From NCBI RefSeq assembly GCF_027922305.1, contig NZ_BSFK01000004.1, forward strand, positions 1 to 64,000: a stretch of 64,000 nucleotides of DNA, read 5' to 3'. Source of the stretch: Methylopila jiangsuensis (GTDB lineage Bacteria > Pseudomonadota > Alphaproteobacteria > Rhizobiales > Methylopilaceae). Made by a program: the position numbers and the translations under genes. Under the pieces are notes generated by a model that saw only the letters and a program-made list of their open reading frames with translations, was not told the DNA's origin and did no database searches. Each line of letters begins with the position of its first letter. Position 1 is the first letter of the stretch. Below, piece after piece: positions 46,603 through 56,361 of this stretch.

Positions 46603-47000
46603 GAACCGATCGCTTTCACGTGTCACGCGGAGGAGCCGCGCAATGAGCCTGCGATAACAATGCGCTTTTATTCCCGCCGCGGGACAGACCGGGAAAATCC
46701 GTAGCGACGATATGACGCATGAGGCGGGTGATCGCGGCGCCCGGATAACGGTCGCGTGGGGTGCGATGACGTGCGGTTCACGTCTTGGCGAGCAGGGAAG
46801 CCGCTGCGTATTGAGCGAAAGCAGGATTTGCGCCATGCTCGCCCGCGACGCCCTGCCGCAGGCGCGGGTCCGTTCCGCTCGAAATGAGGAGCGGGGGCGC
46901 TATGACGAAAGTCAGGACGGCGACGCCCGGTGCGACGTTGCGCTGCAGCGCAGCGTCCGCTAACCCAGCGTGGCGACATTCGAAGAGGTCCAGAAAACCG
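46603..47000. other. 398-base gap between the TetR gene and sdhC
   Basis: No gene is called here. The sdhC frame is open to 46884, and an ATG at 46902 with GAGGA upstream could give a 33-residue longer SdhC, but those residues have no family counterpart. No clear promoter or operator was identified. Confidence 0.45.
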
Positions 47001-47411
47001 ATGGCGCCACCGAACGCGGGTCCCGCCAGGCCGCTCTCTCCGCATCTGCAGATCTACAGGCCGATGCTGTCGATGATGATGTCGATCGTGCATCGCATCA
47101 CCGGCGGCGCGCTTTATTTCGGCACGGTCCTGCTCGTGATCTGGCTGATCGCCGCCGCGTCGGGGCCGTCCGCCTTCGCAACCGCACAAGCGGTCTACGG
47201 CTCGATCCTCGGCCAGCTCGTGCTGTTCGGCTACACGTGGGCGCTGATCCACCACGCGCTCGGCGGCGTGCGCCACTTCATCTGGGATCTGGGCTACGGC
47301 TTCGACCATGACAGCCGTGAGAAGCTGATCAAGGCCGGGCTGGTCGGCTCGATCGCGCTCACCGTGCTGGTCTGGCTCGTGGCCTACGCCACGCTCGGCG
47401 CCGGCGGCTGA
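47001..47411 (+). CDS. sdhC: Succinate dehydrogenase cytochrome b556 subunit
   Basis: This is a membrane anchor of respiratory complex II, 136 residues, with three transmembrane helices. The signature [31 protein letters not shown] carries the quinone-site Ser and Arg, and [19 protein letters not shown] carries the haem b histidine. The ATG at 47001 gives the usual N-terminus shortly before [10 protein letters not shown]. It is the first gene of sdhCDA. Confidence 0.95.
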   Translation: MAPPNAGPARPLSPHLQIYRPMLSMMMSIVHRITGGALYFGTVLLVIWLIAAASGPSAFATAQAVYGSILGQLVLFGYTWALIHHALGGVRHFIWDLGYGFDHDSREKLIKAGLVGSIALTVLVWLVAYATLGAGG

Positions 47412-47422
47412 GGGAGACGGCG

Positions 47423-47797
47423 ATGCGAACTCCCCTCGGACAGGTGCGCGGCCTCGGCGCCGCCCGCTCCGGCACCGGCCATTTCTGGCTGCAGCGCATG
47501 ACGGCGGTGGCCAACCTCGTGCTGTCGATCTTCTTCGTCGGCCTGCTGATCTCGCTCGCCGGCGAGAGCCACGCCTCCGTCACCGCGACGCTCGCCCATC
47601 CGCTGGTGACGATCGTGATGCTGCTGTTCGTGCTGTCGGCGACCGTCCACATGCGTCTCGGCATGCAGGTCATCATCGAGGACTACGTCCACCACGAAGC
47701 GCTCAAGATCGCCGCGCTGATGCTGAACACCTTCTTCACGATCGTGATCGGCCTGTCGGCGACGTTCGCGCTTCTCAAGATCAGTTTCGGAGTCTGA
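47423..47797 (+). CDS. sdhD: Succinate dehydrogenase membrane anchor subunit
   Basis: This is the second membrane anchor of complex II, 124 residues with three helices. The start [30 protein letters not shown] is typical for alphaproteobacteria, and the haem ligand region reads [23 protein letters not shown] six bases before the ATG is a good ribosome site. It starts 11 bases after sdhC and ends 5 bases before sdhA. Confidence 0.95.
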   Translation: MRTPLGQVRGLGAARSGTGHFWLQRMTAVANLVLSIFFVGLLISLAGESHASVTATLAHPLVTIVMLLFVLSATVHMRLGMQVIIEDYVHHEALKIAALMLNTFFTIVIGLSATFALLKISFGV

Positions 47798-47802
47798 ACG
47801 CC

Positions 47803-49638
47803 ATGGCCGAGGGCGCCAAGTCCAACGGAGCCGCGCCGGGCGTGAACGGTCGCGCCTATCCCTTCACCGACCACACCTTCGACGTTGTGGTGGTGGGTGC
47901 GGGCGGCGCGGGGCTGCGCGCCGTGGTCGGCTGCTCCGAGGCTGGCCTCAAGACCGCCTGCATCACCAAGGTGTTTCCCACCCGCAGCCACACCGTGGCG
48001 GCGCAGGGCGGCATTTCGGCGTCGCTCGGCAACATGGGCGAGGACGACTGGCGCTTCCACATGTACGACACCGTCAAGGGCTCCGACTGGCTCGGCGACC
48101 AGGACGCGATCGAGTATCTGGTGCGCAACGCCCCGGCCGCCGTCTACGAGCTGGAGCACTGGGGCGTGCCGTTCTCCCGCACGGAGGAGGGCAAGATCTA
48201 CCAGCGGCCCTTCGGCGGCATGACCACCCACTACGGCAAGGGCACCGCCCAGCGCACCTGCGCCGCCGCCGACCGCACCGGCCACGCCATCCTGCACACG
48301 CTCTATGGCGCGGCGCTGAAGGCCAAGGCCGAGTTCTTCATCGAGTACTTCGCCATCGACCTGATGATGGACGAGGAGGGGGCCTGCGTCGGCGTCGTGG
48401 CGCTGAAGATGGACGACGGCACCCTGCACCGTTTCCGCGCCCACAAGACCATCCTCGCCACCGGCGGCTATGGCCGCGCCTATTTCTCCGCGACCAGCGC
48501 CCACACCTGCACCGGCGACGGCAACGCCATGGTGCTCCGCGCCGGCCTGCCGCTGCAGGACATGGAGTTCGTGCAGTTCCACCCCACCGGCATCTACGGC
48601 GCCGGCTGCCTGATCACGGAGGGCGCCCGCGGCGAAGGCGGCTACCTCACCAATTCCGAGGGCGAGCGCTTCATGGAGCGCTACGCGCCTTCCGCCAAGG
48701 ACCTCGCCTCCCGCGACGTGGTGTCCCGCTCCATGACGGTGGAGATCCGCGAGGGGCGGGGCGTGGGCCGCAACAAGGACCACATCTTCCTGCACCTCGA
48801 CCATCTGGACCCGAAGATCCTGCACGAGCGCCTGCCGGGCATCTCGGAAAGCGCCAAGGTGTTCGCGGGCGTGGACGTGACCCGGGAGCCGATCCCGGTG
48901 CTGCCGACCGTGCACTACAACATGGGCGGCATCCCCACGAACTTCCACGGCGAGGTGCTGACCAAGAAGGACGGCGATCCGGACACGGTGGTGCGCGGGC
49001 TGATGGCGCTGGGCGAGGCGGCCTGCGTGTCGGTCCACGGCGCCAACCGGCTCGGCTCGAACTCTCTGATCGATCTGGTGGTGTTCGGCCGCGCCGCGGC
49101 GGTGCGCTGCGCCGAGACCATGGAGCCGAACGCGCCCCATCGGGAGCTGCCCAAGGGCGCGTCCGATCTGGCGGTCGCCCGGCTCGACCGGGCCCGCAAC
49201 GCCTCCGGCGGCACGCCCACCGCCGAGCTGCGGCTCTCGATGCAGAAGGTGATGCAGTCCAACTGCGCCGTGTTCCGCACCGGCGAGGTGCTGGAGGAGG
49301 GCAAGGGCCTGATCCATCAGGTCTGGGCCGGCGCCGACGACGTGCGCGTCACCGACCGGTCGCTGGTGTGGAACTCCGACCTGATCGAGACGCTGGAGTT
49401 TGAGAACCTGATCGCCCAGGCGGTGGTCACCATGGACAGCGCCGTCAACCGGCAGGAGAGCCGCGGCGCCCACGCCCGCGAGGACTTCCCCGACCGCGAC
49501 GACAAGACGTGGATGAAGCACACCCTGTCCTGGGCGGATGCGGAGGCGCGCACGGTCGCGATCGATTACCGGCCGGTGCACACCTACACGCTGACCAATG
49601 ACATCCAGTACATCGAGCCCAAGGCGCGCGTGTACTGA
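47803..49638 (+). CDS. sdhA: Succinate dehydrogenase flavoprotein subunit
   Basis: This 611-residue catalytic subunit oxidises succinate to fumarate. The FAD motif is [15 protein letters not shown]. The histidine that binds FAD covalently lies in [18 protein letters not shown]. The substrate loop and active-site [21 protein letters not shown] and the catalytic arginine region follow, and the C-terminal half contains [13 protein letters not shown]. It ends at 49638, after which the expected sdhB is not found next: two unrelated genes intervene. Confidence 0.97.
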   Translation: MAEGAKSNGAAPGVNGRAYPFTDHTFDVVVVGAGGAGLRAVVGCSEAGLKTACITKVFPTRSHTVAAQGGISASLGNMGEDDWRFHMYDTVKGSDWLGDQDAIEYLVRNAPAAVYELEHWGVPFSRTEEGKIYQRPFGGMTTHYGKGTAQRTCAAADRTGHAILHTLYGAALKAKAEFFIEYFAIDLMMDEEGACVGVVALKMDDGTLHRFRAHKTILATGGYGRAYFSATSAHTCTGDGNAMVLRAGLPLQDMEFVQFHPTGIYGAGCLITEGARGEGGYLTNSEGERFMERYAPSAKDLASRDVVSRSMTVEIREGRGVGRNKDHIFLHLDHLDPKILHERLPGISESAKVFAGVDVTREPIPVLPTVHYNMGGIPTNFHGEVLTKKDGDPDTVVRGLMALGEAACVSVHGANRLGSNSLIDLVVFGRAAAVRCAETMEPNAPHRELPKGASDLAVARLDRARNASGGTPTAELRLSMQKVMQSNCAVFRTGEVLEEGKGLIHQVWAGADDVRVTDRSLVWNSDLIETLEFENLIAQAVVTMDSAVNRQESRGAHAREDFPDRDDKTWMKHTLSWADAEARTVAIDYRPVHTYTLTNDIQYIEPKARVY

Positions 49639-49657
49639 ACGCGGGCGCCGGCGGGCT

Positions 49658-50716
49658 TCAGTCCGCCTGCGCCAGCCGGGCCCGAAACGCCCCGTTCGCG
49701 AACAGGGCGTCGAGCAGCGGTTCGGACCAGCAGGCGGTGAGAGGACGAAACCACTCTTGAACATCCCGCGCCACATCGACCCCGTGGAGTTCGCCCGGAG
49801 CGACGCGCCTGAGCCGGCGCGCCGCCTCCTGGCGCGCGAGATAGGCGGCGTGGCGGGGCTCCGGAGCGGCGCGCCCGGGCCCGAGCGCGTAGACCGGGCG
49901 TCCCGCGGCGATGGCGTCGGCGATCATGGAGCGGCTGTCCGCGGTGCAAAACGCCACGCCCGCCCGCCCGAGCCAGTCGCCGACCACCGGACGCGGCGCC
50001 TCCGCGTGCCACACGGCCTCCGCCAGCGTCGGGGAGCCTGCGAGCGCGGCCTTCAGCCGCGCCTCGCCGCGTGCGCCGGTGCGCCGCGAGGTGCTGAGCA
50101 GCAGGCGGGCGCCGGACCGCGCCGCGAGCCGGTCGAGGCCGTGGGCGATGCGGCCCCAGTCGTCGTCCGTATAGCCGTAACCTTCCGTGTCGCCGCCGAT
50201 CAGCGCGCACCACAGCCCTTCGTCGACCGCCGCGCCCATGCCGGCGCGCAGGACCGGCGTCGGGGCGATGGGCAGGCGCACATGCGGCGCGCCGTCCGGC
50301 GCCGCCTCGTCCTCGGACAGGATCAGCAGGTCGAACATGCGCGCCGGCAGATGGATCGGCGCGCCGATGTGGATCGCGAAGGCGCCCTGACGGCGCAGCA
50401 GCGCGCCGGCGAATTCGGAGCGGCCGAGCGCGGTGACGGCCACGTCCGGGCTCATGTCCTCCGTGGTTCCGGCGAACAGCGCGCGGGCGAGCGCGTCGGC
50501 GCCGAGGGCGCCGGGATCGAGCCGGCCGCGACGCAGCGCCTGGGCGGCGAGCGGCCGGGCGAGGCTGCGGCGCAGCCGGAGCGGCGCGGTCTCGACGGTC
50601 GCGGGCGTCCGCGCGGAGATGGCCGTGGCCACGCCGAAGCACTGGTTGGTGACGCCCGGGAGCCGCGCATCGATCGCCCATATGCGCAGCGCGCGGCTCT
50701 CGTCATGCGCGCTCAT
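49658..50716 (-). CDS. ELM1/GtrOC1-family putative glycosyltransferase
   Basis: This 352-residue protein is of the family known as mitochondrial-fission ELM1-like (formerly DUF1022), which has a GT-B fold. Characteristic blocks are [13 protein letters not shown] near the N-terminus, [27 protein letters not shown] and the nucleotide-sugar-like [24 protein letters not shown]. Bacterial members are thought to act in cell-surface glycan synthesis. It is on the opposite strand inside the succinate dehydrogenase locus, divergent from the next gene by 26 bases. Confidence 0.78.
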   Translation of the reverse strand: MSAHDESRALRIWAIDARLPGVTNQCFGVATAISARTPATVETAPLRLRRSLARPLAAQALRRGRLDPGALGADALARALFAGTTEDMSPDVAVTALGRSEFAGALLRRQGAFAIHIGAPIHLPARMFDLLILSEDEAAPDGAPHVRLPIAPTPVLRAGMGAAVDEGLWCALIGGDTEGYGYTDDDWGRIAHGLDRLAARSGARLLLSTSRRTGARGEARLKAALAGSPTLAEAVWHAEAPRPVVGDWLGRAGVAFCTADSRSMIADAIAAGRPVYALGPGRAAPEPRHAAYLARQEAARRLRRVAPGELHGVDVARDVQEWFRPLTACWSEPLLDALFANGAFRARLAQAD

Positions 50717-50742
50717 GAGATCGCTCCTGCGGAGGGCGCGCG

Positions 50743-51957
50743 ATGAGCGGAGCGCTCTCCCTTCCTCGCCCGCGGGGCGCGGTGGCGATCGTGTTCGCCA
50801 ATCTGAAGGGCAATCTGGGGGATTTCGCGATCCTTCATGCCATGCTGGCGGAGGCGGGGCGGGCGTTTCCGGGGCGGGCGCTCCATGTCTACTCGCATCC
50901 GCTGCACGGTGTCGACGACGCCCGCATGACGGCGTTCCGCGCGCAAGCGCCGGCGTTCGACTATCGCGGCCCGACGCACAGCGCGCCGCTTGGCCGCTTC
51001 CGCACGCTGGCGCTGAAACTCCGGCTCACGCCCGTCAGTCTCGGAGGGGCGATCCGCAAACGCGCCGCGTCCTGGACCGGCCGCTTCGCCGGTTTCGGAT
51101 CATACGAGGCCGTGCTGTTCGCCGGCGGCGAGCAGTGGGGCGGCCGGGATCTCGGCGGCGCGATGTTCGCGACGCTGGGCGCGGTCCGCCGGCAGGGGGC
51201 CGTGGCGGCCGCGTTTCCATTCTCGGTCAAGCCCAGCCTGCTGCGGCTGCATTCGCCGTCCGGGCTGAAGCGCCTGTTCGCCGCGTTGTCGCGCCCGCTC
51301 GTCACCCGCGACGAGGCCTCGGCCGATCTGCTGCGCGGCGCGGGCGTGCCGGCGGAGAAGGGCGCCGACAGCGTCTTCGGGCTGTCGGCGGAGGCCGCGG
51401 CCATACCCCTCGCGCGCGACCGCGATCCGGAGCGCGTCCTCATCGCCGCGACCGGCGACGCGGACCACGTTCTCGGGGCGGCCGAGCGGCTCATGTCGGA
51501 CGGTCTGCGCGTGGAGGCGCTGACCACCTGCGCCGAGGAGGACGCCGCCACGCTCGCGGCCCTCAGCGACCGGCTGGGCGTCGTCGGCCGCGCGCCGCTG
51601 ACCTGGCAGGAGACGGTGGCGGAGTTCAAGGCCAGCCGGCTGGTGGTCACCAACCGGCTGCACGGCGTGATCCTCGGCGTGCTGGCGGAGGCGACGCTGC
51701 TGCCGGTCGCCAACCGCACCAAGGTGCGCTCCTTCGTGGAGGACGCGGCGCTCGAGCGCCATGCGGACGATCTCGCCGCGATCGACGGCGCGCTGGCGCA
51801 GGCGGCGCTCGCCGGCCGCGACGACATTCTGGCGCGCATGCGCGCCCATCACGACCGCAGCCTCGGCCTGCGGCGCAGCCCGCTCGCGCCCGCCCCGGCG
51901 CGCGCGGTTCCCGAACCTGTTTCGTCCGGCGGAGAACAGCCACAATGGTCGAGCTGA
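50743..51957 (+). CDS. Polysaccharide pyruvyl transferase-family protein
   Basis: This 404-residue protein has the PS_pyruv_trans pattern: [21 protein letters not shown] at the N-terminus, [11 protein letters not shown] in the middle, and the signature [22 protein letters not shown] near residue 300. Such enzymes transfer pyruvate from PEP to sugar residues of surface polymers, or are structural relatives. Its last 13 bases overlap the start of sdhB in another frame, so the two are tightly linked. This suggests sdhB expression depends on translation or transcription through this gene. Confidence 0.83.
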   Translation: MSGALSLPRPRGAVAIVFANLKGNLGDFAILHAMLAEAGRAFPGRALHVYSHPLHGVDDARMTAFRAQAPAFDYRGPTHSAPLGRFRTLALKLRLTPVSLGGAIRKRAASWTGRFAGFGSYEAVLFAGGEQWGGRDLGGAMFATLGAVRRQGAVAAAFPFSVKPSLLRLHSPSGLKRLFAALSRPLVTRDEASADLLRGAGVPAEKGADSVFGLSAEAAAIPLARDRDPERVLIAATGDADHVLGAAERLMSDGLRVEALTTCAEEDAATLAALSDRLGVVGRAPLTWQETVAEFKASRLVVTNRLHGVILGVLAEATLLPVANRTKVRSFVEDAALERHADDLAAIDGALAQAALAGRDDILARMRAHHDRSLGLRRSPLAPAPARAVPEPVSSGGEQPQWSS

Positions 51958-52730
51958 GCCTTCCCAAGAATTCGCGCGTCACGGAAGGGCGCACCTGGCC
52001 GAAGCCGGCGGGGGCGAAGACGCTCACCGAGTTCCGGGTCTACCGCTGGAACGGCGACGACGGGCTGAACCCGCACATCGACACCTATTACGTCGACCGC
52101 GACGACTGCGGGCCGATGGTCCTGGACGGGCTGATCTACATCAAGTCCAAGATCGACTCGACGCTGACCTTCCGCCGCTCCTGCCGCGAAGGCATCTGCG
52201 GCTCCTGCGCCATGAACATCGACGGCACCAACACGCTCGCCTGCACCAGAGGCATGGACGAGTGCGCCTCCGGCGGCACGGTGAAGATCTACCCGCTGCC
52301 GCACATGCCGGTGGTGAAGGATCTGGTGCCGGACCTCACCCGCTTCTACGCCCAGCACGCCTCGGTGGAGCCGTGGCTCAAGACCGACACCCGCGCGCCG
52401 GGCACGGAATGGCGCCAGAGCCGCGAGGACCGCGAGAAGCTGGACGGGCTCTACGAGTGCATCCTCTGCGCCTGCTGCTCCACCTCCTGCCCGAGCTACT
52501 GGTGGAACGGCGACCGCTATCTCGGCCCCGCCGCGCTGCTGCAGGCCTACCGCTGGCTGATCGACAGCCGCGACGAGCGCACGGGCGAGCGGCTGGACGG
52601 GCTGGAGGACCCGTTCAAGCTCTACCGCTGCCACACCATCATGAACTGCGCCAAGGCCTGCCCCAAGGGCCTCAATCCGGCCAAGGCCATCGCCGCCATC
52701 AAGGGCATGATGGTCGAACGGCAGTTCTGA
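51945..52730 (+). CDS. sdhB: Succinate dehydrogenase iron-sulfur subunit
   Basis: This 261-residue electron-transfer subunit of complex II carries three clusters: 2Fe-2S ([18 protein letters not shown]...C), 4Fe-4S ([12 protein letters not shown]) and 3Fe-4S ([17 protein letters not shown]). The start [21 protein letters not shown] is typical for alphaproteobacteria, preceded by GGAG at 51931-51934. The gene begins within the 3' end of the pyruvyl-transferase-like gene instead of following sdhA. Confidence 0.97.
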   Translation: MVELSLPKNSRVTEGRTWPKPAGAKTLTEFRVYRWNGDDGLNPHIDTYYVDRDDCGPMVLDGLIYIKSKIDSTLTFRRSCREGICGSCAMNIDGTNTLACTRGMDECASGGTVKIYPLPHMPVVKDLVPDLTRFYAQHASVEPWLKTDTRAPGTEWRQSREDREKLDGLYECILCACCSTSCPSYWWNGDRYLGPAALLQAYRWLIDSRDERTGERLDGLEDPFKLYRCHTIMNCAKACPKGLNPAKAIAAIKGMMVERQF

Positions 52731-52834
52731 CAGCCCGGCGTCTGCCGCATTTTTGTGCGTGCCCGCCGGTCGACGGCGGGTCGCGGCCGGCCCACGTGAT
52801 GCTCCTGCGGGACGTCACGTCAAGGGAGGCCGAT

Positions 52835-53008
52835 ATGAACGACACCATCGAACAGACGCGCGCCTGGAGCGTCGAGAACGTTCAGGACTTGCAGAATCTC
52901 GCCCGCGAGAAGGTGCCGGCGAGCGTGATCGCGCTGCGCCTGCGCCGCTCGCAGCAGGACGTGCGCGCCAAGGCGACCGAACTCGGGCTGTCTCTGCCGG
53001 CGGAATAG
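52835..53008 (+). CDS. Small helix-turn-helix-like protein, 57 residues
   Basis: This 57-residue protein has an N-terminal acidic helix and a possible helix-turn-helix: VQDLQNLAREKVPASVIALRLRRSQQDVRAKATELGL. The spacing and the RSxxxVRxKAxxLGLSL ending resemble small Myb/SANT-like DNA-binding peptides common in Hyphomicrobiales. A strong ribosome site AAGGGAGG lies 5 bases upstream. It follows sdhB by 104 bases and is probably independently expressed. No target is suggested. Confidence 0.7.
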   Translation: MNDTIEQTRAWSVENVQDLQNLAREKVPASVIALRLRRSQQDVRAKATELGLSLPAE

Positions 53009-53131
53009 GCGGCAAGGCCGACGGCGATCGCGCTTGCGCGCCGCAGGGCGCCGCTGCGCGGTCTGCTGGTCCGATTGGCGCAGGACGGTTCGCTCGGATG
53101 GCGGGAAGCCTCGGCCGGGCGACCCGCCATG

Positions 53132-53175
53132 AAAAAGGCCGCGCCTCTCCCGGGGAACGAGAAGAGACGCGGCCT
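53132..53175 (-). terminator. Terminator of the porin gene
   Basis: On the minus strand an 8-bp outer stem (53168-53175 with 53136-53143) continues into a 4-bp inner stem after a two-base bulge, and is followed by UUUUU (A53132-A53136). It lies 26 bases beyond the porin stop. Confidence 0.88.
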
Positions 53176-53201
53176 GCAACCCGGCGGGGGGCGCCGGGGT
53201 G

Positions 53202-54008
53202 TTACTTCAGCTTGCTGAGCGAGGTGTCGAACGACAGGCTGGCCAGGAAGCGCGCGCCGCAGGAGCTGCGCTGTCCGATGAACTGAGCGCATTCGCTCCT
53301 GGACAGGCCGCTGTCGGTGTAGCGCAGGTCGAGCGTCATCGCCTTGTAGGTGAGGCCGCCGCCCACGTTCCAGAACGTGTACTCGGGCGCGAAGTTGTCC
53401 GAGATCCACTGCTTGCCGATTTCGCCCGACACATAGGCGCCGAGGACCGGGAACTGCGGCAGCGAGGCCAGGGCGTATTTGCCGAACAGCGAGGCGTGGG
53501 TGCCGTCGACATCCTTCACGCCGATGAACTTGCCGGTCCAGAACAGGTTGGCGCCGATGGTGAACTCGTCGGTGAGGGCGTATTTGGCGATGCCGTACAC
53601 CTTGTAGAAGTCGAGCTCGCGGACGCCGCTGTCTTCGCCGGAGTAATCGATCCAGACATAGCCCACGTCCAGCGACAGCCGGTCGAAGGTGTGGCGGACG
53701 CCGCCGTAGATGTCGATTTCGGCGCTCGGATTGGTGCCGTCGAAGTCGACGTTCGACGCCCAGACGCCCGCATAGACCCAGTCGAACGCCGAAAGCTCGG
53801 CGTAGCCCTGGATCGCCGGGTCGCCCTTGGTCTGGCTGACGCTGCGCAGGTTGTATTCGCTCGCGAGCTTGACGCCGAAGGCGATGTCGATCGGCAGGAT
53901 CGGCTCGGCGGTCATGGGCGTGGCGAGGTCGGCCGCTGCGGCGGGCGCTGCGGCGAAGCCGGCGGCCGCAATCATCAGCGCGCCGCATGCGTGTTTCAGG
54001 TAGGACAT
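53202..54008 (-). CDS. TorF-type outer-membrane porin
   Basis: This 268-residue protein has a Sec signal (CGALMIAAAGFAAAPAAAADLA). The mature part has the pattern of the Gcw_chp/TorF family: FGVKLASEYNLRSVSQTKGDPAIQGYAEL, VYAGVWASNVDFDGTNPSAEIDIYGGVRHTFDRLSLDVGYVWIDY, and amphipathic beta strands to a C-terminal SLSFDTSL. It would form a beta barrel, possibly for small polar solutes. It is the last gene of the minus-strand amide block and may provide outer-membrane entry, an inference from position only. The ATG at 54006-54008 is used; its promoter region is CTAG-rich. An intrinsic terminator follows. Confidence 0.85.
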   Translation of the reverse strand: MSYLKHACGALMIAAAGFAAAPAAAADLATPMTAEPILPIDIAFGVKLASEYNLRSVSQTKGDPAIQGYAELSAFDWVYAGVWASNVDFDGTNPSAEIDIYGGVRHTFDRLSLDVGYVWIDYSGEDSGVRELDFYKVYGIAKYALTDEFTIGANLFWTGKFIGVKDVDGTHASLFGKYALASLPQFPVLGAYVSGEIGKQWISDNFAPEYTFWNVGGGLTYKAMTLDLRYTDSGLSRSECAQFIGQRSSCGARFLASLSFDTSLSKLK

Positions 54009-54031
54009 TTCGATCAACCCCGTCAAAACAA

Positions 54032-54072
54032 CTAGACGACTGATACTTTCTGACTCTAGCAATATCATCTAG
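54032..54072 (-). promoter_or_regulatory. CTAG-rich cluster upstream of the porin gene
   Basis: Three CTAG tetramers (54032, 54056, 54069) lie in 41 bases in an AT-rich stretch 24-64 bases before the porin start. The minus-strand octamer AGCTAGAT (54067-54074) also occurs in the urtE-dmfA1 gap. A shared regulator-binding site is possible but unproven. Confidence 0.4.
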
Positions 54073-54217
54073 CTTAATTTTTGTCGTTTAGATCGAAGCA
54101 GAGCGCCTGTGACATTTATGCTGCAACGCAATAATCTTGGATAGAAGTTCGACGACGGCGCCCTTATGAGGCGCAGCCCACAGCATGTGGGGGCCGTGAG
54201 CCGCCGAACATCTCCGG

Positions 54218-54526
54218 TTACGGCGCGCCGACGGGCGCTTCGTCTGGGTTGCGCCGGAAGAGGTACAGCATCGGACCTTTGACCGAGGTCTCGGCCAGCG
54301 GGATCTTCAGCTGCTCGGTCATGTAGCGCAGCACGATGGCGGCGGCGGCGGGCGAGAGCAGCGGCTTCCACAGCCAGATGTCCCGCTCCCGGTCGACGCC
54401 GTTCTCCTCGAACAGCGCCGTCTCGGCGTTCACGCCGGAGCCGATGCGCCAGCCGGAGGGCTCGGTCCCGAACTCCTTGATGTAGCTCAGGAACTCAAAC
54501 TTCACCTGTTGCGGGCTGAACACCAT
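54218..54526 (-). CDS. Unknown 102-residue protein of the amide block
   Basis: I do not recognise the family. The protein starts MVFSPQQVKFEFLSYIKEFG, has an aromatic DIWLWKPLLSPAAAAIVLRYMTEQL segment and ends in Asp/Pro-rich residues. There is no signal peptide or membrane helix, so it is a small cytoplasmic alpha/beta protein. A GTG at 54535 overlapping the Sel1 stop is an alternative start; the ATG at 54526 has GGTGAG upstream. Coupling to the Sel1 gene suggests that the two act together. Confidence 0.75.
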   Translation of the reverse strand: MVFSPQQVKFEFLSYIKEFGTEPSGWRIGSGVNAETALFEENGVDRERDIWLWKPLLSPAAAAIVLRYMTEQLKIPLAETSVKGPMLYLFRRNPDEAPVGAP

Positions 54527-54531
54527 GGCGC

Positions 54532-55230
54532 TCACCCCGGCACGGGGGTGAGACGGGCGTGGATCGACACGTCCGGGGTCGCCGCGCGCCAGCGCGCCAC
54601 GCCCGCGGCGCCCGCGCGCTTCTCGTCCGCGGACATCTGGCCCACCACGCCCTCCAGCGCGCTCAGGGCCGTGCCCACGCCGTGCTGGGCCGCGAGCGAC
54701 AGCCACACGTAAGCCTCCACGCGGTCCTTCTCGACGCCGACGCCGTTGGCGTAGAGGAAGCCGAGCCGGGCCTGGGACGGGTAGTGGCCGCCCTCGGCAG
54801 CCTTGCGGTACCAGCCGGCGGCGGCGGTCGCGGAGTTGTCCTGCGCCGTGGGCTTGGACAGCAGTGTGGCCAGATTGTACTGGGCGTAGAGGTCGCCCTG
54901 CTCGGCCGCGCGGGTGAGCCAGACCACCGCCTGCCGCTCGTCGCGCTCCACGCCCTGGCCCATGGCGAGCATCGCGCCCACGTTGGTCTGGGCCAGCGCG
55001 TTCCCGGCCTCGGCCGCCGCGAGATAGAGCGCGAAGGCCATCTGGGGCGAGGCCGCGCAGCCTTCGCCGTGGGCGTACATCACGCCGAGCCAGGTCTTGG
55101 CCTCGGCGTGGCCGGCGTTTGCGAGGCTCTGAAACAGCTCGAACGCGAGCTCGAAGTCCTCGCGGTTGTAGGCGGCGATGGCCTGTTCGAGCGGCGAGCC
55201 GCGCTCGGCGTCAACCTTGGCGGAGAGCAT
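54532..55230 (-). CDS. Sel1-repeat protein
   Basis: This 232-residue protein is built of about four to five Sel1-like helical repeats, recognised by the A..G...A...LG..Y..G.GV pattern: AGHAEAKTWLGVMYAHGEGC, AGNALAQTNVGAMLAMGQGV, QGDLYAQYNLATLLS and GGHYPSQARLGFLYANGVGV. There is no signal peptide, so it is probably a cytoplasmic scaffold. It starts 4 bases after the Rieske-like gene and overlaps the next start, so the three are co-translated. Its partner may be one of the neighbouring metalloproteins, by inference. Confidence 0.88.
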   Translation of the reverse strand: MLSAKVDAERGSPLEQAIAAYNREDFELAFELFQSLANAGHAEAKTWLGVMYAHGEGCAASPQMAFALYLAAAEAGNALAQTNVGAMLAMGQGVERDERQAVVWLTRAAEQGDLYAQYNLATLLSKPTAQDNSATAAAGWYRKAAEGGHYPSQARLGFLYANGVGVEKDRVEAYVWLSLAAQHGVGTALSALEGVVGQMSADEKRAGAAGVARWRAATPDVSIHARLTPVPG

Positions 55231-55234
55231 GGGG

Positions 55235-56329
55235 TCAGCCTTTCGGGTTCTGGTAGAGGGGTTGCTCGACCGGGCCGAGCGGCGCCCGGGCGACGCGCGC
55301 GGCCAGAACGGCCTGCAGCCACGCGGCGACGTCGGAGGTCTGGCGCGGCAGCGGCTGGCCGATGGTCTCGGGGCGGTGGGTGGTGCCGAAGCGGGACAGC
55401 GCGAGATGCTCGGCTTCGGCCTCCGCGGCGCGGGCTTCGATCTCGGCGCGCCAGCGCTCCAGCGTCGCGGCGGGCTCGGCGCCGTAGACCGACACGCGGC
55501 AGAGCGTCCGGCCGATCGCGGTCGGCTGCAGGATGACGACGGCGGTGTCCCGCTCGTCCGACAGCAGCACGAGATTGGGGAACAGAACGGCGGCGCGCAG
55601 GGGGCGTCCGTCGCGGGTCTCGGCGTCGGAGACGGTCCAGCCGCCCTCCGGGTCGGAGGCGGCGAGGCGGCCAGCGGCGAGCGCCGCGGCGGTCAGCTTC
55701 CAGTTCGCCTTGAATTCGAGCCAGATCTCGTCGGAGCGGTTGGGCTTGTGGTTGCCGAAGGCGCCGCTCTCGCGGTTCAGCCGCTGCAGGCCCGCCTCGG
55801 TCCAGTTGGGGGCGATGTCGAGATTGACGAAGATCAGCGGGCCCCAGCTTCGGGCCTGGGCGGTGAGCAGGCGCTCGGGCCTGAGGCCGAGGTACTGGTG
55901 CATCTCCGGCGTGCCGTCGCCGAGCTCGCTCGCGGGGATCGCGGCCCGGTCGCGGCTGTAGCCGCAGGAGGTGAAGGAGCACTTGGTCTTGGCGCCGGTC
56001 TGGCACTGCAGCGGCACCGCGCGGCAGCCGCCGTGCTGGGCCTTGTTGAAGCGCGCCGCCAGCCCGGTCGCGGTCCGCTGCACATGGACGCCGTGGGTGC
56101 CGACGGTGAAGGGCAGCAGGTCGCCCACGTTCGGGATCGCCTCATGGGCGCCGACGCAGACCCAGTCCCGGGTCCACACCGCCTCGTCCTCGAGCCGGGT
56201 GAAGGCCAGCGAGCGGACGGCGGCGGGCGGCAGCGTCCGGGCGTCGCCGGTGGTGGCCTCCATGTAGAAGGCGGGGGCGGCGAGATCCTGCCCCTCGTCG
56301 AAGTAACCGAGGTCCGGGCGGTGCTCCAT
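55235..56329 (-). CDS. Degenerate Rieske ring-hydroxylating oxygenase homologue
   Basis: This 364-residue protein has the scaffold of a Rieske oxygenase alpha subunit (FTRLEDEAVWTRDWVCVGA, IPNVGD, then SWGPLIFVNLD near 161 and NWK at 209-211). The metal ligands are altered. The usual CxH becomes A97-Q-H99, and the usual CxxH becomes C117-S-F-T120. Instead four cysteines (102, 109, 117, 122) make C-x6-C-x7-C-x4-C. The NWK segment is followed by Ala/Gly/Arg residues with none of the histidines that bind the mononuclear iron. It cannot be a standard oxygenase; a cluster-only electron carrier, a sensor or an assembly factor are possible. It lies 74 bases downstream of the large hydrolase subunit. 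Confidence 0.8.
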   Translation of the reverse strand: MEHRPDLGYFDEGQDLAAPAFYMEATTGDARTLPPAAVRSLAFTRLEDEAVWTRDWVCVGAHEAIPNVGDLLPFTVGTHGVHVQRTATGLAARFNKAQHGGCRAVPLQCQTGAKTKCSFTSCGYSRDRAAIPASELGDGTPEMHQYLGLRPERLLTAQARSWGPLIFVNLDIAPNWTEAGLQRLNRESGAFGNHKPNRSDEIWLEFKANWKLTAAALAAGRLAASDPEGGWTVSDAETRDGRPLRAAVLFPNLVLLSDERDTAVVILQPTAIGRTLCRVSVYGAEPAATLERWRAEIEARAAEAEAEHLALSRFGTTHRPETIGQPLPRQTSDVAAWLQAVLAARVARAPLGPVEQPLYQNPKG

Positions 56330-56361
56330 GGGGCTGCGCCTCATCGAATGCGGGGAAGGGG

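Noticed and set aside
55235-56329. Functional Rieske oxygenase that oxidises methylamines released from DMF
   Set aside because: Attractive from context, but the Rieske and mononuclear iron ligands are not present, so oxygenase activity is not supported by the sequence.
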